From: Avibacterium avium
GTDB lineage: Bacteria > Pseudomonadota > Gammaproteobacteria > Enterobacterales > Pasteurellaceae
Length of the DNA stretch: 64,000 nt
Direction of reading: 5' to 3'
Assembly (NCBI RefSeq): GCF_900454535.1
Contig: NZ_UGSP01000001.1
Coordinates: 1,981,501-2,045,500, forward strand
Positions within the stretch are counted from its first letter, which is position 1. The number at the start of each line of letters is the position of its first letter. The position numbers and the translations under genes were made by a program. Under the pieces are notes generated by a model that saw only the letters and a list, made by a program, of their open reading frames with translations, ran no database searches and had not been told where the DNA came from. This document shows positions 28,765 to 39,075 of the stretch, in pieces.

Positions 28765-29571
28765 CTACAGAATTTTTTTCTTCTCTATGACTTCTAGATA
28801 TTTTTTATATAATTCAATAAAAATATTATCAATTAAAATTAGCATTGATAACCATAAAAAATAGTTTTCATATTTATAATCACTTGATTCTAATCTAGAT
28901 AGTGTAGGAAGATTATCCTGATATGATGTTGTATTATGAGCGATTCTATTCCTATTCTTGTATACATGCTCTTCGTAAATCAGTTTGAGATTTTCATTCT
29001 TATTTTTTTCATCCTTGTTTTTCTCAATATTATTACAACAAAACATTGAGTCTTCATCAAACATCATTTTAATTTCTTTGAGGCCTTTTTTCGTTTTGGT
29101 TTCTATTTTATATTTAAATTCATTCCAAATTACATCATAACTAGTATAATCCTTTTGAAACCATATTTTTATATTTGATTGACTAAATATTCTCTCTATT
29201 GTTATCTTAGTTTCCTCTAAAACTTTTAGTTTAGATAAATAGATATAAGGTGAAAAATTCTTTTCAACAGCCTTTATTTGTGAAATTAGTGTTTTATAAA
29301 CAAACAATTTCTCCTCATACTTTGAAAAATATTTTTTAGAATGCTTGTCTAAAAAGTCGAATCTAAACTCAAAATCATTATGTGCTAATTCCCACATAAT
29401 GCATTTCATTTTTTGCTCTTGGGCTCCAGACATTCTTAAAAATATGGATTGCATAATATAATGAGAGATAGGGTAACTCTCTATCCCATCTCCTAAGCAT
29501 TTAATAGCAGCAACTCCTTCATTTAAAATATTTCCAACTGGAGTTAGAATAAATTTTTTATGCTGGTGCAT
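28765..29571 (-). CDS. HEPN-like protein, partner of a DUF262 protein
   Basis: A 268-residue, mostly helical, lysine- and asparagine-rich protein. Near the C terminus an RNRIAH stretch (Arg207-x4-His212) in a helical setting matches the RX4-6H motif of HEPN ribonucleases, resembling the MAE_28990/MAE_18760 HEPN group. The first 14 bases overlap the end of the DUF262 gene, and AGGAG precedes the ATG, so the two are co-expressed. Base composition is much richer in A and T than xerC and clpB around it, a sign of transfer. Probable role: RNA-cleaving effector in defence; this is inference. Confidence 0.65.
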   Translation of the reverse strand: MHQHKKFILTPVGNILNEGVAAIKCLGDGIESYPISHYIMQSIFLRMSGAQEQKMKCIMWELAHNDFEFRFDFLDKHSKKYFSKYEEKLFVYKTLISQIKAVEKNFSPYIYLSKLKVLEETKITIERIFSQSNIKIWFQKDYTSYDVIWNEFKYKIETKTKKGLKEIKMMFDEDSMFCCNNIEKNKDEKNKNENLKLIYEEHVYKNRNRIAHNTTSYQDNLPTLSRLESSDYKYENYFLWLSMLILIDNIFIELYKKYLEVIEKKKIL

Positions 29572-30814
29572 TGAAAAATTCTCCTAAAATATTTATTGAT
29601 TCCTTAATCCTATTTCTTAAGTGGCCTAATTGATTTGGTGCTTTAGTATGCTTTTCATCTTTTTTTATTTCATCATATTTATCATCAACTTTTTTATTAA
29701 TTTCATCATAGATATGCTCTTCTGAATTTAAAGTTTTATGATTCATTACACAATAATAAACCAGACCAAACAAATACAAATCCAGTTCAATAATACTATC
29801 AAACTTTCTATTTTTAGACCAAACTAGTTTAACTATATTTTCTAGAATTCCTAACCCTTTCTTTATATTATTAATAAAGCCATCATTATTTTCAGCATTT
29901 AATATTTTATATATAAAATCCATATAATAATTTTCAAGTTTATTCCTATACCCTTTTGCAATATCGTCAAACTTGTCCTCTTCAACGTATTGATTAATCA
30001 TGGAAAGATAACGGATAAAATCAATCTTTGGATTCTGTCCATTATTTAATCTAATTTTATAACCATTTAAAAATTTAGGATTAAATACCCCTTCTATTTT
30101 CTTATCTATATAATAGAAAGACTCTCTACTTTCTTGAGGTAATAATGCTTGCCCTCCTATATTTATTTCTCTAAATATAGCTGAATAATACTTTTGCTGT
30201 GATTCTTTAGTAGAATTATCTGGAACTATGAATGAAAAGCCCAGATAATTTTTATCGAAAAATGGTATATCTGACTTATCTTCTTCTAATTCATTCACTA
30301 TACTTTCTAATTCTTCAAACTCTTTTGGTTTAAGTTTACTTTTTAATGTACTAAATAGCTCTTCATATTTTTCTTTATGATTCTTTTTAATTTCATTCTT
30401 GATAGTCTTTTTGCTATTTCCTAATTTTGTTAGGCTATCAAATCTCCAATCTAGCATATTTTCATCATTTTCCTTATATTCCAGATCATCAGAATATGAG
30501 TTATCATCCATCTTACTTGTATTATCTTTATTTGGGAATAAACCAAGATATAACAATAAAATACTTGTTAATCTTTGTTGGCCATCTAGTATAATATTTT
30601 GTTTTTCTCCATCTTCAGTACAAAAAGAACCAATAACAACAGGAGGAATAAAATAACCTTCATTCAAAGATTTTATAAAATTTGCCATTTTATTTAAATC
30701 CCAGACAAATCGTCTTTGATAAGGGGGAAGAACAATATTTTTAGATAAAATTAAATCAACCCAATGTTTTAATGAATATTCACCATAATATACTCTATTT
30801 TCTTTATTGGACAT
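29558..30814 (-). CDS. DUF262 (GmrS/ParB-like) protein
   Basis: A 418-residue protein with the DUF262 hallmarks: PPYQRRFVW (residues 30-38) and the ParB/Srx-fold motif DGQQRLTS (residues 77-84). In the type IV restriction enzyme GmrSD this domain is the NTP-using sensor and is followed by a DUF1524 HNH nuclease. Here the C-terminal half is helical, with no HNH motif visible, and a HEPN-like gene follows instead. AGGGGG lies before the ATG. AT-rich, with signs of transfer. The pair sits as an island between xerC and clpB. Confidence 0.8.
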   Translation of the reverse strand: MSNKENRVYYGEYSLKHWVDLILSKNIVLPPYQRRFVWDLNKMANFIKSLNEGYFIPPVVIGSFCTEDGEKQNIILDGQQRLTSILLLYLGLFPNKDNTSKMDDNSYSDDLEYKENDENMLDWRFDSLTKLGNSKKTIKNEIKKNHKEKYEELFSTLKSKLKPKEFEELESIVNELEEDKSDIPFFDKNYLGFSFIVPDNSTKESQQKYYSAIFREINIGGQALLPQESRESFYYIDKKIEGVFNPKFLNGYKIRLNNGQNPKIDFIRYLSMINQYVEEDKFDDIAKGYRNKLENYYMDFIYKILNAENNDGFINNIKKGLGILENIVKLVWSKNRKFDSIIELDLYLFGLVYYCVMNHKTLNSEEHIYDEINKKVDDKYDEIKKDEKHTKAPNQLGHLRNRIKESINILGEFFNAPA

Positions 30815-30910
30815 CTATGTACCCCCTAATTTTAAGTTAGTAAATAATAATTAATGTACTTGTTAAAAAACCTATACCTATTATTAATTATTTTTTATTT
30901 TCTTTCAAGC

Positions 30911-30937
30911 AAAAAAAGCCCCGCTTTCGCGAGGCTT
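30911..30937 (-). terminator. Terminator of clpB
   Basis: On the minus strand AAGCCTCGC-GAAA-GCGGGGCTTTTTTT. Confidence 0.85.
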
Positions 30938-30979
30938 GGGTTACCGCATTAATAAAGTGCGGTGTTTTTTTGGGAAGAA

Positions 30980-33553
30980 TTACGATTGACTTGCTGTGAT
31001 TTTACCATCAACGTAATCAAGGGTAATGGTTTTCCCTGGGATTAATTCCCCTGAGAGAATTTGTTGTGCGAGTGGGTTTTCCACTTCTTGTTGAATCGCA
31101 CGTTTAAGCGGTCTTGCGCCGTAAATTGGGTCATAGCCAATTTCGCCGATGAAGTCTAACGCCGCATCTGTGAAGGCTAAGTGGTAGCCGTGTGATTCCA
31201 TACGTTTTTCTAAACGTTTTAATTGGATTTTTGCGATGGTGCGAATGTTTTCTTTATCCAATGGGTGGAATACCACTGTTTCATCAATACGGTTAATAAA
31301 CTCAGGGCGGAAGTGTTGGCTTACCACCGACATTACCACTTCTTTCATTCCCTCATAACCAAGATCACGGTTGCCTTGGATTAAGTCAGAACCTAAGTTT
31401 GATGTCATAATCACCACGGTATTACGGAAATCTACGGTGCGACCTTGACCATCAGTTAAACGTCCGTCATCAAGCACTTGTAATAAGATGTTAAAGACAT
31501 CTGGGTGCGCTTTTTCTACTTCGTCTAATAACACGACAGAGTATGGACGGCGGCGAACGGCTTCAGTTAAGTAACCCCCTTCTTCATAGCCCACATATCC
31601 CGGTGGTGCGCCCACTAAGCGAGATACGCTGTGTTTTTCCATAAACTCGGACATATCAATGCGTACCATTGCGTTTTCATCATCAAACAAGAAGTTGGCA
31701 AGGGTTTTACACAATTCTGTTTTACCTACCCCTGTTGGCCCTAAGAATAAGAATGAACCAATCGGACGGTTTGGATCAGACAATCCTGCACGGCTACGGC
31801 GAATGGCGTTCGCAACGGCAACCACGGCTTCATTTTGTCCAACTACACGTTTGTGTAATTCTTTTTCCATACGCAATAATTTTTCTTTTTCCCCTTCCAT
31901 CATACGAGAAACAGGGATACCGGTGGCACGTGAAAGCACTTCTGCAATTTCTTCATCAGTTACACGATAGCGTAACAAGTGCATTTCTTTGCCCTCTGCA
32001 CTTTCTGCTTGAGCAAGTTGTTTTTCAAGCTCTGGAATGCGTCCGTATTGCAATTCAGACATTTTGTTTAAATCGCCCACGCGGCGCGCTTGTTCCATTT
32101 GGGTGCGTGCATTTTCTAATTCTGCTTTAATATGCTGTGTGCCAGAAAGCGCTGCTTTTTCGCTTTTCCACACTTCTTCTAATTCCGCATATTCACGCTC
32201 TTTTTCAGCTAATTCTTTTTCAAGCATTTCTAAGCGTTTGCGGCTGGCGTTATCGTCTTCTTTTTGTAACGCTTGTTGCTCCAATTTTAATTGGATAATA
32301 CGGCGTTCCAATTTATCTAATGGTTGCGGTTTGGAATCGATTTCCATACGAATACTGGATGCCGCTTCGTCAATTAAATCAATGGCTTTGTCTGGTAATT
32401 GACGATCTGAAATATAACGATGCGAAAGTGTCGCCGCCGCAACGATTGCAGGGTCTGTAATTTGAACGTGATGGTGAATTTCATAACGTTCTTTCAAACC
32501 ACGCAAGATAGCGATGGTGTCTTCAACACTTGGTTCGTCCACAAAGACTTTTTGGAAACGGCGCTCAAGTGCGGCATCTTTTTCAATATATTGACGATAT
32601 TCATCAAGGGTGGTGGCGCCCACACAGTGCAATTCACCACGTGCAAGGGAAGGTTTTAATAAGTTACCTGCGTCCATTGCGCCGTCAGTTTTACCTGCAC
32701 CAACCATTGTATGAATTTCATCAATGAATAAAATCACACGGCCTTCTTCTTTGGCGATTTCGTTAAGCACGGCTTTTAAGCGCTCTTCAAACTCACCGCG
32801 GTATTTTGCCCCCGCAATTAATGCGCCCATATCAAGGGAAAGTACGCGTTTGTTTTTTAACCCTTCTGGCACTTCGCCATTTACAATACGCTGCGCAAGG
32901 CCTTCAACAATCGCGGTTTTACCAACACCTGGCTCACCAATTAATACTGGATTATTTTTACTCCGGCGTTGTAACACTTGAATAGTACGGCGAATTTCTT
33001 CATCACGTCCAATCACAGGATCTAATTTGCCACTTTCCGCACGCGCGGTTAAATCAATAGTATATTTTTCTAATGCCTGACGGCTTTCTTCTGCGTTTTG
33101 GTCGTTCACTGACTGACCTCCTCTAATTTGTTCAATCGCTTGTTGTAAATTCTCTTTTTTTGCACCGCACTTGCGTAATATTTCGCTTAAGCTGCCTTTT
33201 TCTTCTAACGCGGCTAATAAAAAGAGTTCTGATGAAATATATTTATCTTGTTTTTGCTGTGCGAGCTTGTCGCATAAATTTAATAAATTCACCAAGTTGC
33301 GTGAAATCTGCACATCACCACCGTTACCAGAAACCTGCGGTAAGCGGTTGAGTTCAGCATTAAGCTCATTGCGGAATAATGCCACATTCACGCCACTGGC
33401 GGTTAAAATCGGGGCAATAGATCCGCCTTCTTGATTTAAAAGTGCGGTCATTAAATGCACTGGTTCAATAAACTGATTATCTTTGCCTAAAGCTAAAGAT
33501 TGTGCCTCACTCAAGGCTTGTTGAAATCTAGTAGTAAATTTTTCTATATTCAT
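30980..33553 (-). CDS. clpB: ATP-dependent disaggregase ClpB
   Basis: A hexameric Hsp100 chaperone that rescues aggregated protein with DnaK. N-terminal Clp repeat domain (1-145), first AAA+ module with GEPGVGKT (near 206), a long coiled-coil middle domain (about 410-525) and second AAA+ module with GPTGVGKT (near 605). 857 residues, full length, starting [10 protein letters not shown] after GAGGAAG. No IGF/L ClpP loop, as expected. A CTTGAAA at 33639-33645 (minus strand) resembles a sigma-32 -35 box, but no convincing -10 box was found. Confidence 0.97.
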   Translation of the reverse strand: MNIEKFTTRFQQALSEAQSLALGKDNQFIEPVHLMTALLNQEGGSIAPILTASGVNVALFRNELNAELNRLPQVSGNGGDVQISRNLVNLLNLCDKLAQQKQDKYISSELFLLAALEEKGSLSEILRKCGAKKENLQQAIEQIRGGQSVNDQNAEESRQALEKYTIDLTARAESGKLDPVIGRDEEIRRTIQVLQRRSKNNPVLIGEPGVGKTAIVEGLAQRIVNGEVPEGLKNKRVLSLDMGALIAGAKYRGEFEERLKAVLNEIAKEEGRVILFIDEIHTMVGAGKTDGAMDAGNLLKPSLARGELHCVGATTLDEYRQYIEKDAALERRFQKVFVDEPSVEDTIAILRGLKERYEIHHHVQITDPAIVAAATLSHRYISDRQLPDKAIDLIDEAASSIRMEIDSKPQPLDKLERRIIQLKLEQQALQKEDDNASRKRLEMLEKELAEKEREYAELEEVWKSEKAALSGTQHIKAELENARTQMEQARRVGDLNKMSELQYGRIPELEKQLAQAESAEGKEMHLLRYRVTDEEIAEVLSRATGIPVSRMMEGEKEKLLRMEKELHKRVVGQNEAVVAVANAIRRSRAGLSDPNRPIGSFLFLGPTGVGKTELCKTLANFLFDDENAMVRIDMSEFMEKHSVSRLVGAPPGYVGYEEGGYLTEAVRRRPYSVVLLDEVEKAHPDVFNILLQVLDDGRLTDGQGRTVDFRNTVVIMTSNLGSDLIQGNRDLGYEGMKEVVMSVVSQHFRPEFINRIDETVVFHPLDKENIRTIAKIQLKRLEKRMESHGYHLAFTDAALDFIGEIGYDPIYGARPLKRAIQQEVENPLAQQILSGELIPGKTITLDYVDGKITASQS

Positions 33554-33777
33554 AATCTATTCTTCCTCAATATTAAATTCTGTTGCCTAGCTTGTACGGC
33601 TTGGCTTGTTCAAGTAAGTGAAGACTAATTTGGCAATTTCAAGAGTAAAATGAAAAAAATTTAAAAAAAATCTATTAATCATTTTAGAACGATAGGTTGC
33701 ACTAATGGAGAGTTTACTCAATCTCACTTCACCTTTATAATTGCGCCTAATTAACGATTTTCAATAAGGACGGAAAA

Positions 33778-34602
33778 ATGCAATTTTCCAAAATGCACGG
33801 ATTAGGCAATGATTTTGTGGTGGTGGATGCGGTAACGCAGAATGTTTACTTTCCAACGGAAACCATTAAAAAATTGGCGGATCGCCACACAGGAATTGGC
33901 TTTGATCAACTTTTAGTGGTTGAGCCACCTTATGATCCTGATTTGGATTTTCACTATCGCATTTTCAACGCTGACGGCAGTGAAGTGGCACAATGTGGCA
34001 ATGGTGCGAGATGTTTTGCTCGCTTTGTGACAATGAAAGGGCTAACCAACAAAAAAGACATCGCAGTCAGCACCGCCAAAGGCAAAATGATCCTAACGGT
34101 GCAAGATGACGGAATGATCCGCGTGAATATGGGCGAACCTATTTGGGAACCAGCGAAGATCCCATTTATCGCCAACAAATTCGAGAAAAACTACATTTTA
34201 CGCACCGACATTCAAACCGTGCTATGTGGCACGGTTTCTATGGGTAACCCACATTGCGTGGTGCAAGTGGAAGACATTACCACCGCTAATGTAGAGCAAT
34301 TAGGCCCTCTATTAGAAAGCCACGAACGTTTTCCTGAACGCGTAAACGCAGGCTTTATGCAAGTGATTAATCGTAACCACATTAAATTACGCGTTTATGA
34401 ACGCGGTGCTGGCGAAACCCAAGCCTGTGGCAGTGGCGCTTGTGCCGCCGCCGCGGTGGGCATTATGCAAGGCCTTTTGGATAACAAAGTGCAAGTGGAT
34501 CTTCCCGGTGGCAGCTTGACTATCGAATGGCAAGGCGAAGGCCACCCACTTTATATGACAGGCGATGCCACGCATATTTATGATGGGGTGATTAGGTTGT
34601 AA
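33778..34602 (+). CDS. dapF: Diaminopimelate epimerase
   Basis: Interconverts LL- and meso-diaminopimelate for lysine and peptidoglycan. The two catalytic cysteines are Cys73 (CGNGARC) and Cys217 (ACGSGACA). 274 residues, the family length; starts [13 protein letters not shown]. It is divergent from clpB and is a single gene ending at a hairpin. Confidence 0.98.
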   Translation: MQFSKMHGLGNDFVVVDAVTQNVYFPTETIKKLADRHTGIGFDQLLVVEPPYDPDLDFHYRIFNADGSEVAQCGNGARCFARFVTMKGLTNKKDIAVSTAKGKMILTVQDDGMIRVNMGEPIWEPAKIPFIANKFEKNYILRTDIQTVLCGTVSMGNPHCVVQVEDITTANVEQLGPLLESHERFPERVNAGFMQVINRNHIKLRVYERGAGETQACGSGACAAAAVGIMQGLLDNKVQVDLPGGSLTIEWQGEGHPLYMTGDATHIYDGVIRL

Positions 34603-34671
34603 GCTAAATCTTACACTTATTTAAACGTAAAACACAATGTACTGTGTTACAGGCAGTCCTGATAATACGGC

Positions 34672-34703
34672 AAATGCCAAATGCTGATGCCGTATTTTTA
34701 TAA
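34672..34703 (+). terminator. Terminator of dapF
   Basis: AATACGGCA and TGCCGTATT around ~14 bases, then TTTTA. The next gene converges, so it may serve both. Confidence 0.7.
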
Positions 34704-34727
34704 CCTCATAAAAATCAACAACAATAA

Positions 34728-36020
34728 TTAAATAGCTTGCTTTGTAAGAGATACCATCAGCTGGTCAATTTTAAAATTCTCGGTATCGATAATTTCAAAT
34801 TTATATTTGTCGTATAGCACAAAATCGGTTTTTTTCGGGATTTTGCGTAGCATATACATCATAAATCCGCCGATGGTTTCGTAGTTTTCCTCATCAGGGA
34901 AGGTTTCGATTTCTAAGGCTCGCATTACATCTTCCAAAGGGGTTGCGCCGTCAATCAGCCACGAACTTTCGTCACGGCGGACGATTTGCTCTTCTTCACT
35001 CGACACCAATTCGCCCATTACGATGCTCATCACATCATTGAGGGTAACAATGCCCACCACGAGAGCGTATTCATTCACGATCACGGCGAAATCTTCGCCC
35101 GCAGATTTAAACAGTTCCAGCACTTCAAATAGGGATAAAGTATCGGGAATAAATAATGCTTTACGCAAAATCCGTTGGTCTGTAAGAGAAACCTGCTGTT
35201 CTTGCAAATACAAGGTGAGCAAGCTGTGCGATTCAATATAGCCTAAAATTTTATCTAGCCCATTATCGCAAATCAGCAATTTAGAATGGGGGTTAGATTT
35301 AATGGTTGCTATCACTTTTTCGCGATCAAAAGTGCGGTCTAAAAAAACGATATTTTCGCGCGTGGTCATTGTGGAAGTCACCGTGCGTTCTTGCATATCG
35401 AAAATATTTTCGATCAAATAATGCTCTTGGGCTTTCAACACGCCCGCCTCTGCCCCTGCGTCCATCAGTGCCACAATATCTTCGGGGGTCAGGTTATCTT
35501 CTCGCACGGTGGAAATACGCAATAAGCGAAATACCCCATTGGCAATGGTGTCAAACAGCCACACGATAGGCTTAAATAAGAAAATGCAGAACAGCATAAT
35601 GCGCACAGTACGCAACGCGACGGCTTCTGGATTGGTCATTGCAAGGCGTTTAGGAATCAGATCCGCCAGCAAAATAAACGCAATGGTTACAATAGCAAAA
35701 GACAACCAAGACGCGGCACTTTGCAACCATTCTGCGTGGCTATATTGGGCAAGTAATTTTTCCAGTACAGGACTAATGGCGCTTTCGCCAATCACCCCAC
35801 CTAAAATTGCCACCATATTCAAGCCAATTTGCACCACGGTGATAAATCGCCCTGGTTGCGCTTGTAGTTGTAGCACTAATCTTGCTCGCTCATCACCTTC
35901 ATTTTCAAGGCTTTGTAGCTTTAATTTTCTTGCTCCTGCGAGGGAAATTTCTGCGGAAGAAATCACCGCACTTATGCCAATTAAGGCAGCCAAACTTAAT
36001 ATTGCTTCAAATAATCCCAT
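34728..36020 (-). CDS. CNNM/CorC-type membrane protein (DUF21-CBS-CorC_HlyC; YtfL/PaeA-like)
   Basis: An inner-membrane protein with an N-terminal DUF21 domain of four hydrophobic segments (about 1-145), a CBS pair (about 200-330) with TTRENIVFLD and VVGIVTLNDV, and a C-terminal CorC_HlyC domain ending in DQLMVSLT. 430 residues. The layout fits the UPF0053 family; the E. coli relative YtfL (PaeA) exports cadaverine and putrescine, while other members affect Mg2+ or Co2+ handling. Substrate here is unproven. AAGGAT lies before the ATG. Confidence 0.85.
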   Translation of the reverse strand: MGLFEAILSLAALIGISAVISSAEISLAGARKLKLQSLENEGDERARLVLQLQAQPGRFITVVQIGLNMVAILGGVIGESAISPVLEKLLAQYSHAEWLQSAASWLSFAIVTIAFILLADLIPKRLAMTNPEAVALRTVRIMLFCIFLFKPIVWLFDTIANGVFRLLRISTVREDNLTPEDIVALMDAGAEAGVLKAQEHYLIENIFDMQERTVTSTMTTRENIVFLDRTFDREKVIATIKSNPHSKLLICDNGLDKILGYIESHSLLTLYLQEQQVSLTDQRILRKALFIPDTLSLFEVLELFKSAGEDFAVIVNEYALVVGIVTLNDVMSIVMGELVSSEEEQIVRRDESSWLIDGATPLEDVMRALEIETFPDEENYETIGGFMMYMLRKIPKKTDFVLYDKYKFEIIDTENFKIDQLMVSLTKQAI

Positions 36021-36086
36021 TTTTATTATCCTTAGACAAAAAATGGTGCATCACAAGATACACCACTTTCACCTTACTTTTGATGC

Positions 36087-36614
36087 TTATCGTTCGCTAT
36101 CAAACCAACCACGCACGAATTGGATTGAGAAAAACAGCGTGATCAACAAGAAGAAGTAAAACACATAAGACAAAATCGGGTAAGACGCACCTTCATCTAA
36201 GGTTACTTCTTTAATTGATGTAGCATTACGGAATTCATCAAATAACACCAAACGCCAACCATAATATTTCACTTGCACCAATTTATGTTCCACCGCAAAA
36301 CTTTGCGCTTTGGCTTGTAAATCTGCCGAACCAAATTTGAAATAGAACGGGAAGCCCCAGCGTGTATCTTCATTGCGATACACCATAACCTTATCTTCAT
36401 TCGGTTTTTGTGTATAAATGTAATATACATCACGAGTTGGGCCGTCTGCTGGATTTGATTTGGTGATTGGGCCATCTTTGTCCACACGTTTTACTTCCAC
36501 GCCAGTAACGCGCGTTACGTCATAATGGGGGGTAACGTAGTTCACAAGGGCGAACAAAAAACCGTGGAATAAAAAGATGATTAAAATGAAAAAATATTTA
36601 AAAAAGCGGCGCAT
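36087..36614 (-). CDS. DUF1523 family membrane protein
   Basis: 175 residues: an N-terminal membrane helix (6-27), a ~110-residue domain outside the membrane with VYYIYTQKP and WGFPFYFKFGSADL, and a second helix (150-168) ending in a charged tail. This is the usual build of DUF1523 proteins, whose function is unknown. A strong AGGAGGAAG site precedes the ATG. It lies 28 bases after ycfH and may be the last gene of the mltG-tmk-holB-ycfH run. Confidence 0.8.
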   Translation of the reverse strand: MRRFFKYFFILIIFLFHGFLFALVNYVTPHYDVTRVTGVEVKRVDKDGPITKSNPADGPTRDVYYIYTQKPNEDKVMVYRNEDTRWGFPFYFKFGSADLQAKAQSFAVEHKLVQVKYYGWRLVLFDEFRNATSIKEVTLDEGASYPILSYVFYFFLLITLFFSIQFVRGWFDSER

Positions 36615-36642
36615 TGTATCTTCCTCCTGCTAAAGTGATGCT

Positions 36643-37425
36643 TTATTGTACCTGAATTTTGAACAAACGCTCAAAATTTTGTGTGGTAATTTGGGCAAAT
36701 TCCTCGCTAGAAAGCCCTTTTAAGGTTGCCACATAATCGCACACTTCACGGGTATAAGCCGGTTGATTTTGCTTGCCACGATAAGGCACGGGCGCAAGAT
36801 AAGGGCTGTCGGTTTCCACCAGCAGGCGATCTAACGGCACTTGACGCACCACTTCACGCAGTTCTTCCGCATTTCTAAAAGTAATAATGCCTGAAATGGA
36901 AATGTAAAAACCCAGATCAAGGGCTTGTTTTGCCATTTCCCAATTTTCCGTAAAACAATGCAAAACACCACCGCACTTTTGTGCATTATTTTCTTTCAAC
37001 AGCGCAATGGTATCTTCTCTTGCGGCACGCGTATGCACAATAATCGGCTTGTTTAACGCATTCGCCACACCAATCTGCGCAGCAAACACCGATTGCTGTT
37101 GGGCTTTATTTTCTACACTGTAATAATAATCCAAGCCCATTTCCCCAATGGCAATAACTTTATCGTCTTGCGCCAATTTTAATAGGCGGTCAGCATCAAA
37201 GGGTTCATCATCTAAATCTAACGGGTGAACACCGCAAGCCAGCGAAATTTCAGAAAAGGGTTTTAAGGTATCGTACATTTGCTCAAAACGTTTTAAGGTT
37301 ACCCCCACCGCAAGCAAATGTTGTACGCCACGTTGCTTGGCTTTTTGCACCACATCGGCGACATTTTGGTGTAAGTTTTCATAATCTAATGCGTCTAAAT
37401 GACAATGACTATCTACAATAAACAT
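36643..37425 (-). CDS. ycfH: TatD-family metal-dependent hydrolase YcfH
   Basis: An amidohydrolase-fold protein of the TatD DNase family. Metal-binding residues are in DSHCHLD (5-11), [20 protein letters not shown] and ETDSPYLAP. 260 residues, typical. It follows holB by 9 bases, in the order tmk-holB-ycfH seen in E. coli, which distinguishes it from TatD itself. Substrate in the cell is uncertain; relatives are 3'-5' exonucleases. Confidence 0.93.
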   Translation of the reverse strand: MFIVDSHCHLDALDYENLHQNVADVVQKAKQRGVQHLLAVGVTLKRFEQMYDTLKPFSEISLACGVHPLDLDDEPFDADRLLKLAQDDKVIAIGEMGLDYYYSVENKAQQQSVFAAQIGVANALNKPIIVHTRAAREDTIALLKENNAQKCGGVLHCFTENWEMAKQALDLGFYISISGIITFRNAEELREVVRQVPLDRLLVETDSPYLAPVPYRGKQNQPAYTREVCDYVATLKGLSSEEFAQITTQNFERLFKIQVQ

Positions 37426-37434
37426 TTTACTTTC

Positions 37435-38445
37435 CTAATAATTTTGTTCGGGTTCAAAAACCTCTGTAATCAGGCGTGTTAAGCCGTCAAGCAAGATAAT
37501 TTCTTGATTCACGCCATTAATTTGTAATAAATCCGACCGCACTTGTTGCATAATTTGGCTGGCTTTTAGCAACCCTTGCGCGCTCTGCCTTTGATTAAAA
37601 CGGGCAATGGCTTGTAGAAAATCCGCCTGCACCCACTGTTCAGGCACATTCAGCTTCATTTTCAACGCATCACGCAAAAAGGCACTGAGCCAATCTAACT
37701 GTTGAAATAAAATCTCTTTTTCAAAGTGCGGTAATAATTCCAGCGGTGAACGGCGCGTATAAAACTGCCAAAATTGACGTAGCAACTGCCTGCGCTTTTC
37801 CAATAATCCTTGCTGTAACATATCCAAAGCAGAAAGGGGGCGACCGTGCGAAACCTCAAGTGCGGTGCGAATTTCTGCTGTTTTTTCCTCTGTCTTTTCC
37901 GCTAACTGCGTCGCGAGCCAAGCCATCGCTTCGGCTTCACAGGGTAATGAAATGAGCCAAGGCTGACTGCGGCTGTAAATGGTCGCCAACAAGCGAGCGG
38001 AGAGATCCACTTGCAATAGAAAATAGGTACTGTCTGTGGGTTCTTCCAAGGTTTTAAGCAAAGCATTCGCGGCGGCTTCGGTTAGGCGATCGGCTTGTTT
38101 AATCCACACCACCTTATTGCCGTTTTGCTGTGAGCGTTGGCTAACCTTTTCATTCACTTCACGCACTTGGTCAATGCCAATATCCTTATTTTCAATAGGT
38201 TCAAGCAGATAAAAATCAGGGTGATTGCCTGCATTAAACAGCTGACAACTATGGCACGCGCCACAAGGTTGGTTGCCCTTTGGCGATTGGCACATTAACC
38301 ATTCCGCCACGCCTCGCACCAGTTCATCGCCACCAATGCCCTGCTCTGTTTTAAACAGCAAGGCGTGATGCCCATAGCCCTGCTGAAAGGCGTTGATGAT
38401 TTTGTCATAATAAGGTTGCAACCAAGGATAGCGTAACATAAGCAT
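37435..38445 (-). CDS. holB: DNA polymerase III subunit delta'
   Basis: Clamp-loader subunit of the replicase. AAA+ fold with a degenerate P-loop (KTEQGIGGDEL), a zinc-binding cysteine cluster (CQSP ... CGACHSCQLF) near residue 50-67 and the SRC-like region. 336 residues, near the usual ~330. The ATG overlaps the tmk stop by one base (TAATG), a sign of translational coupling; a second ATG six bases later is possible. An uptake signal lies in the C-terminal third. Confidence 0.95.
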   Translation of the reverse strand: MLMLRYPWLQPYYDKIINAFQQGYGHHALLFKTEQGIGGDELVRGVAEWLMCQSPKGNQPCGACHSCQLFNAGNHPDFYLLEPIENKDIGIDQVREVNEKVSQRSQQNGNKVVWIKQADRLTEAAANALLKTLEEPTDSTYFLLQVDLSARLLATIYSRSQPWLISLPCEAEAMAWLATQLAEKTEEKTAEIRTALEVSHGRPLSALDMLQQGLLEKRRQLLRQFWQFYTRRSPLELLPHFEKEILFQQLDWLSAFLRDALKMKLNVPEQWVQADFLQAIARFNQRQSAQGLLKASQIMQQVRSDLLQINGVNQEIILLDGLTRLITEVFEPEQNY

Positions 38446-39074
38446 TATTGATGATTTTTAACGAAATTTAGCACCGCACTTTGAATATCGGCACGCACTT
38501 GCTCAATGGGCTGTTCGGCGTTGATGATAACCGCATTCGGATCTTGCTGTACCAATTCCAAATAGCGACGGCGAGTGCGTTGGAAAAAGGCGATTTCCTG
38601 CTGTTCAATGCGATCCAACTCGCCACGCCCTCTGGCTCGAGCCAAACCGATTTCGGGATCAAGATCTAAATATAACGTGAGATCAGGGGAAAAATCCCCT
38701 AACACCGTGTTCTTTAAGGTTTGCAACAACTGAGCATCAATTTGTCGCCCGCCCCCTTGATAGGCTTGGGAAGATAAATCGTGGCGATCGCCAATCACCC
38801 ATTTTCCCGCTGCCAATGCGGGTTTTATCACGTTCTCCACCAGCTGAATGCGGGCGGCATAGAGCATTAATAATTCCGCCTTATCGCTCACGGGTTCTTC
38901 CGTTTCATATTTAATTAATTGGCGTAATTTCTCCGCTAAGGGCGTACCACCTGGTTCACGGGTGAATACCACGTCATTAATCCCCGCTTGTTGTAGGCTT
39001 GCCAGAATTGCATCACGAGCCGTGGTTTTTCCTGCTCCCTCTAAGCCCTCAATGACAATAAATTTTCCTTTCAT
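38445..39074 (-). CDS. tmk: Thymidylate kinase
   Basis: Phosphorylates dTMP to dTDP. P-loop GLEGAGKTT near residues 10-18, the DR motif in [18 protein letters not shown], and the lid region [12 protein letters not shown]. 209 residues. The frame is open to 39233, but the ATG at 39074 begins [10 protein letters not shown], gives the family length, lies 1 base after the mltG stop and follows GGGAAA. Middle gene of mltG-tmk-holB-ycfH. Confidence 0.96.
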   Translation of the reverse strand: MKGKFIVIEGLEGAGKTTARDAILASLQQAGINDVVFTREPGGTPLAEKLRQLIKYETEEPVSDKAELLMLYAARIQLVENVIKPALAAGKWVIGDRHDLSSQAYQGGGRQIDAQLLQTLKNTVLGDFSPDLTLYLDLDPEIGLARARGRGELDRIEQQEIAFFQRTRRRYLELVQQDPNAVIINAEQPIEQVRADIQSAVLNFVKNHQ

Positions 39075-39075
39075 T

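Noticed and set aside
26261-30910. CRISPR array or prophage in the accessory zone
   Set aside because: No regularly spaced repeats and no phage structural or replication genes; the only repeats are the protein-tail duplications.
33600-33660. Sigma-32 promoter for clpB
   Set aside because: A CTTGAAA box is present, but no convincing CCCCAT-type -10 box at the right distance, so it was mentioned under clpB and not called.
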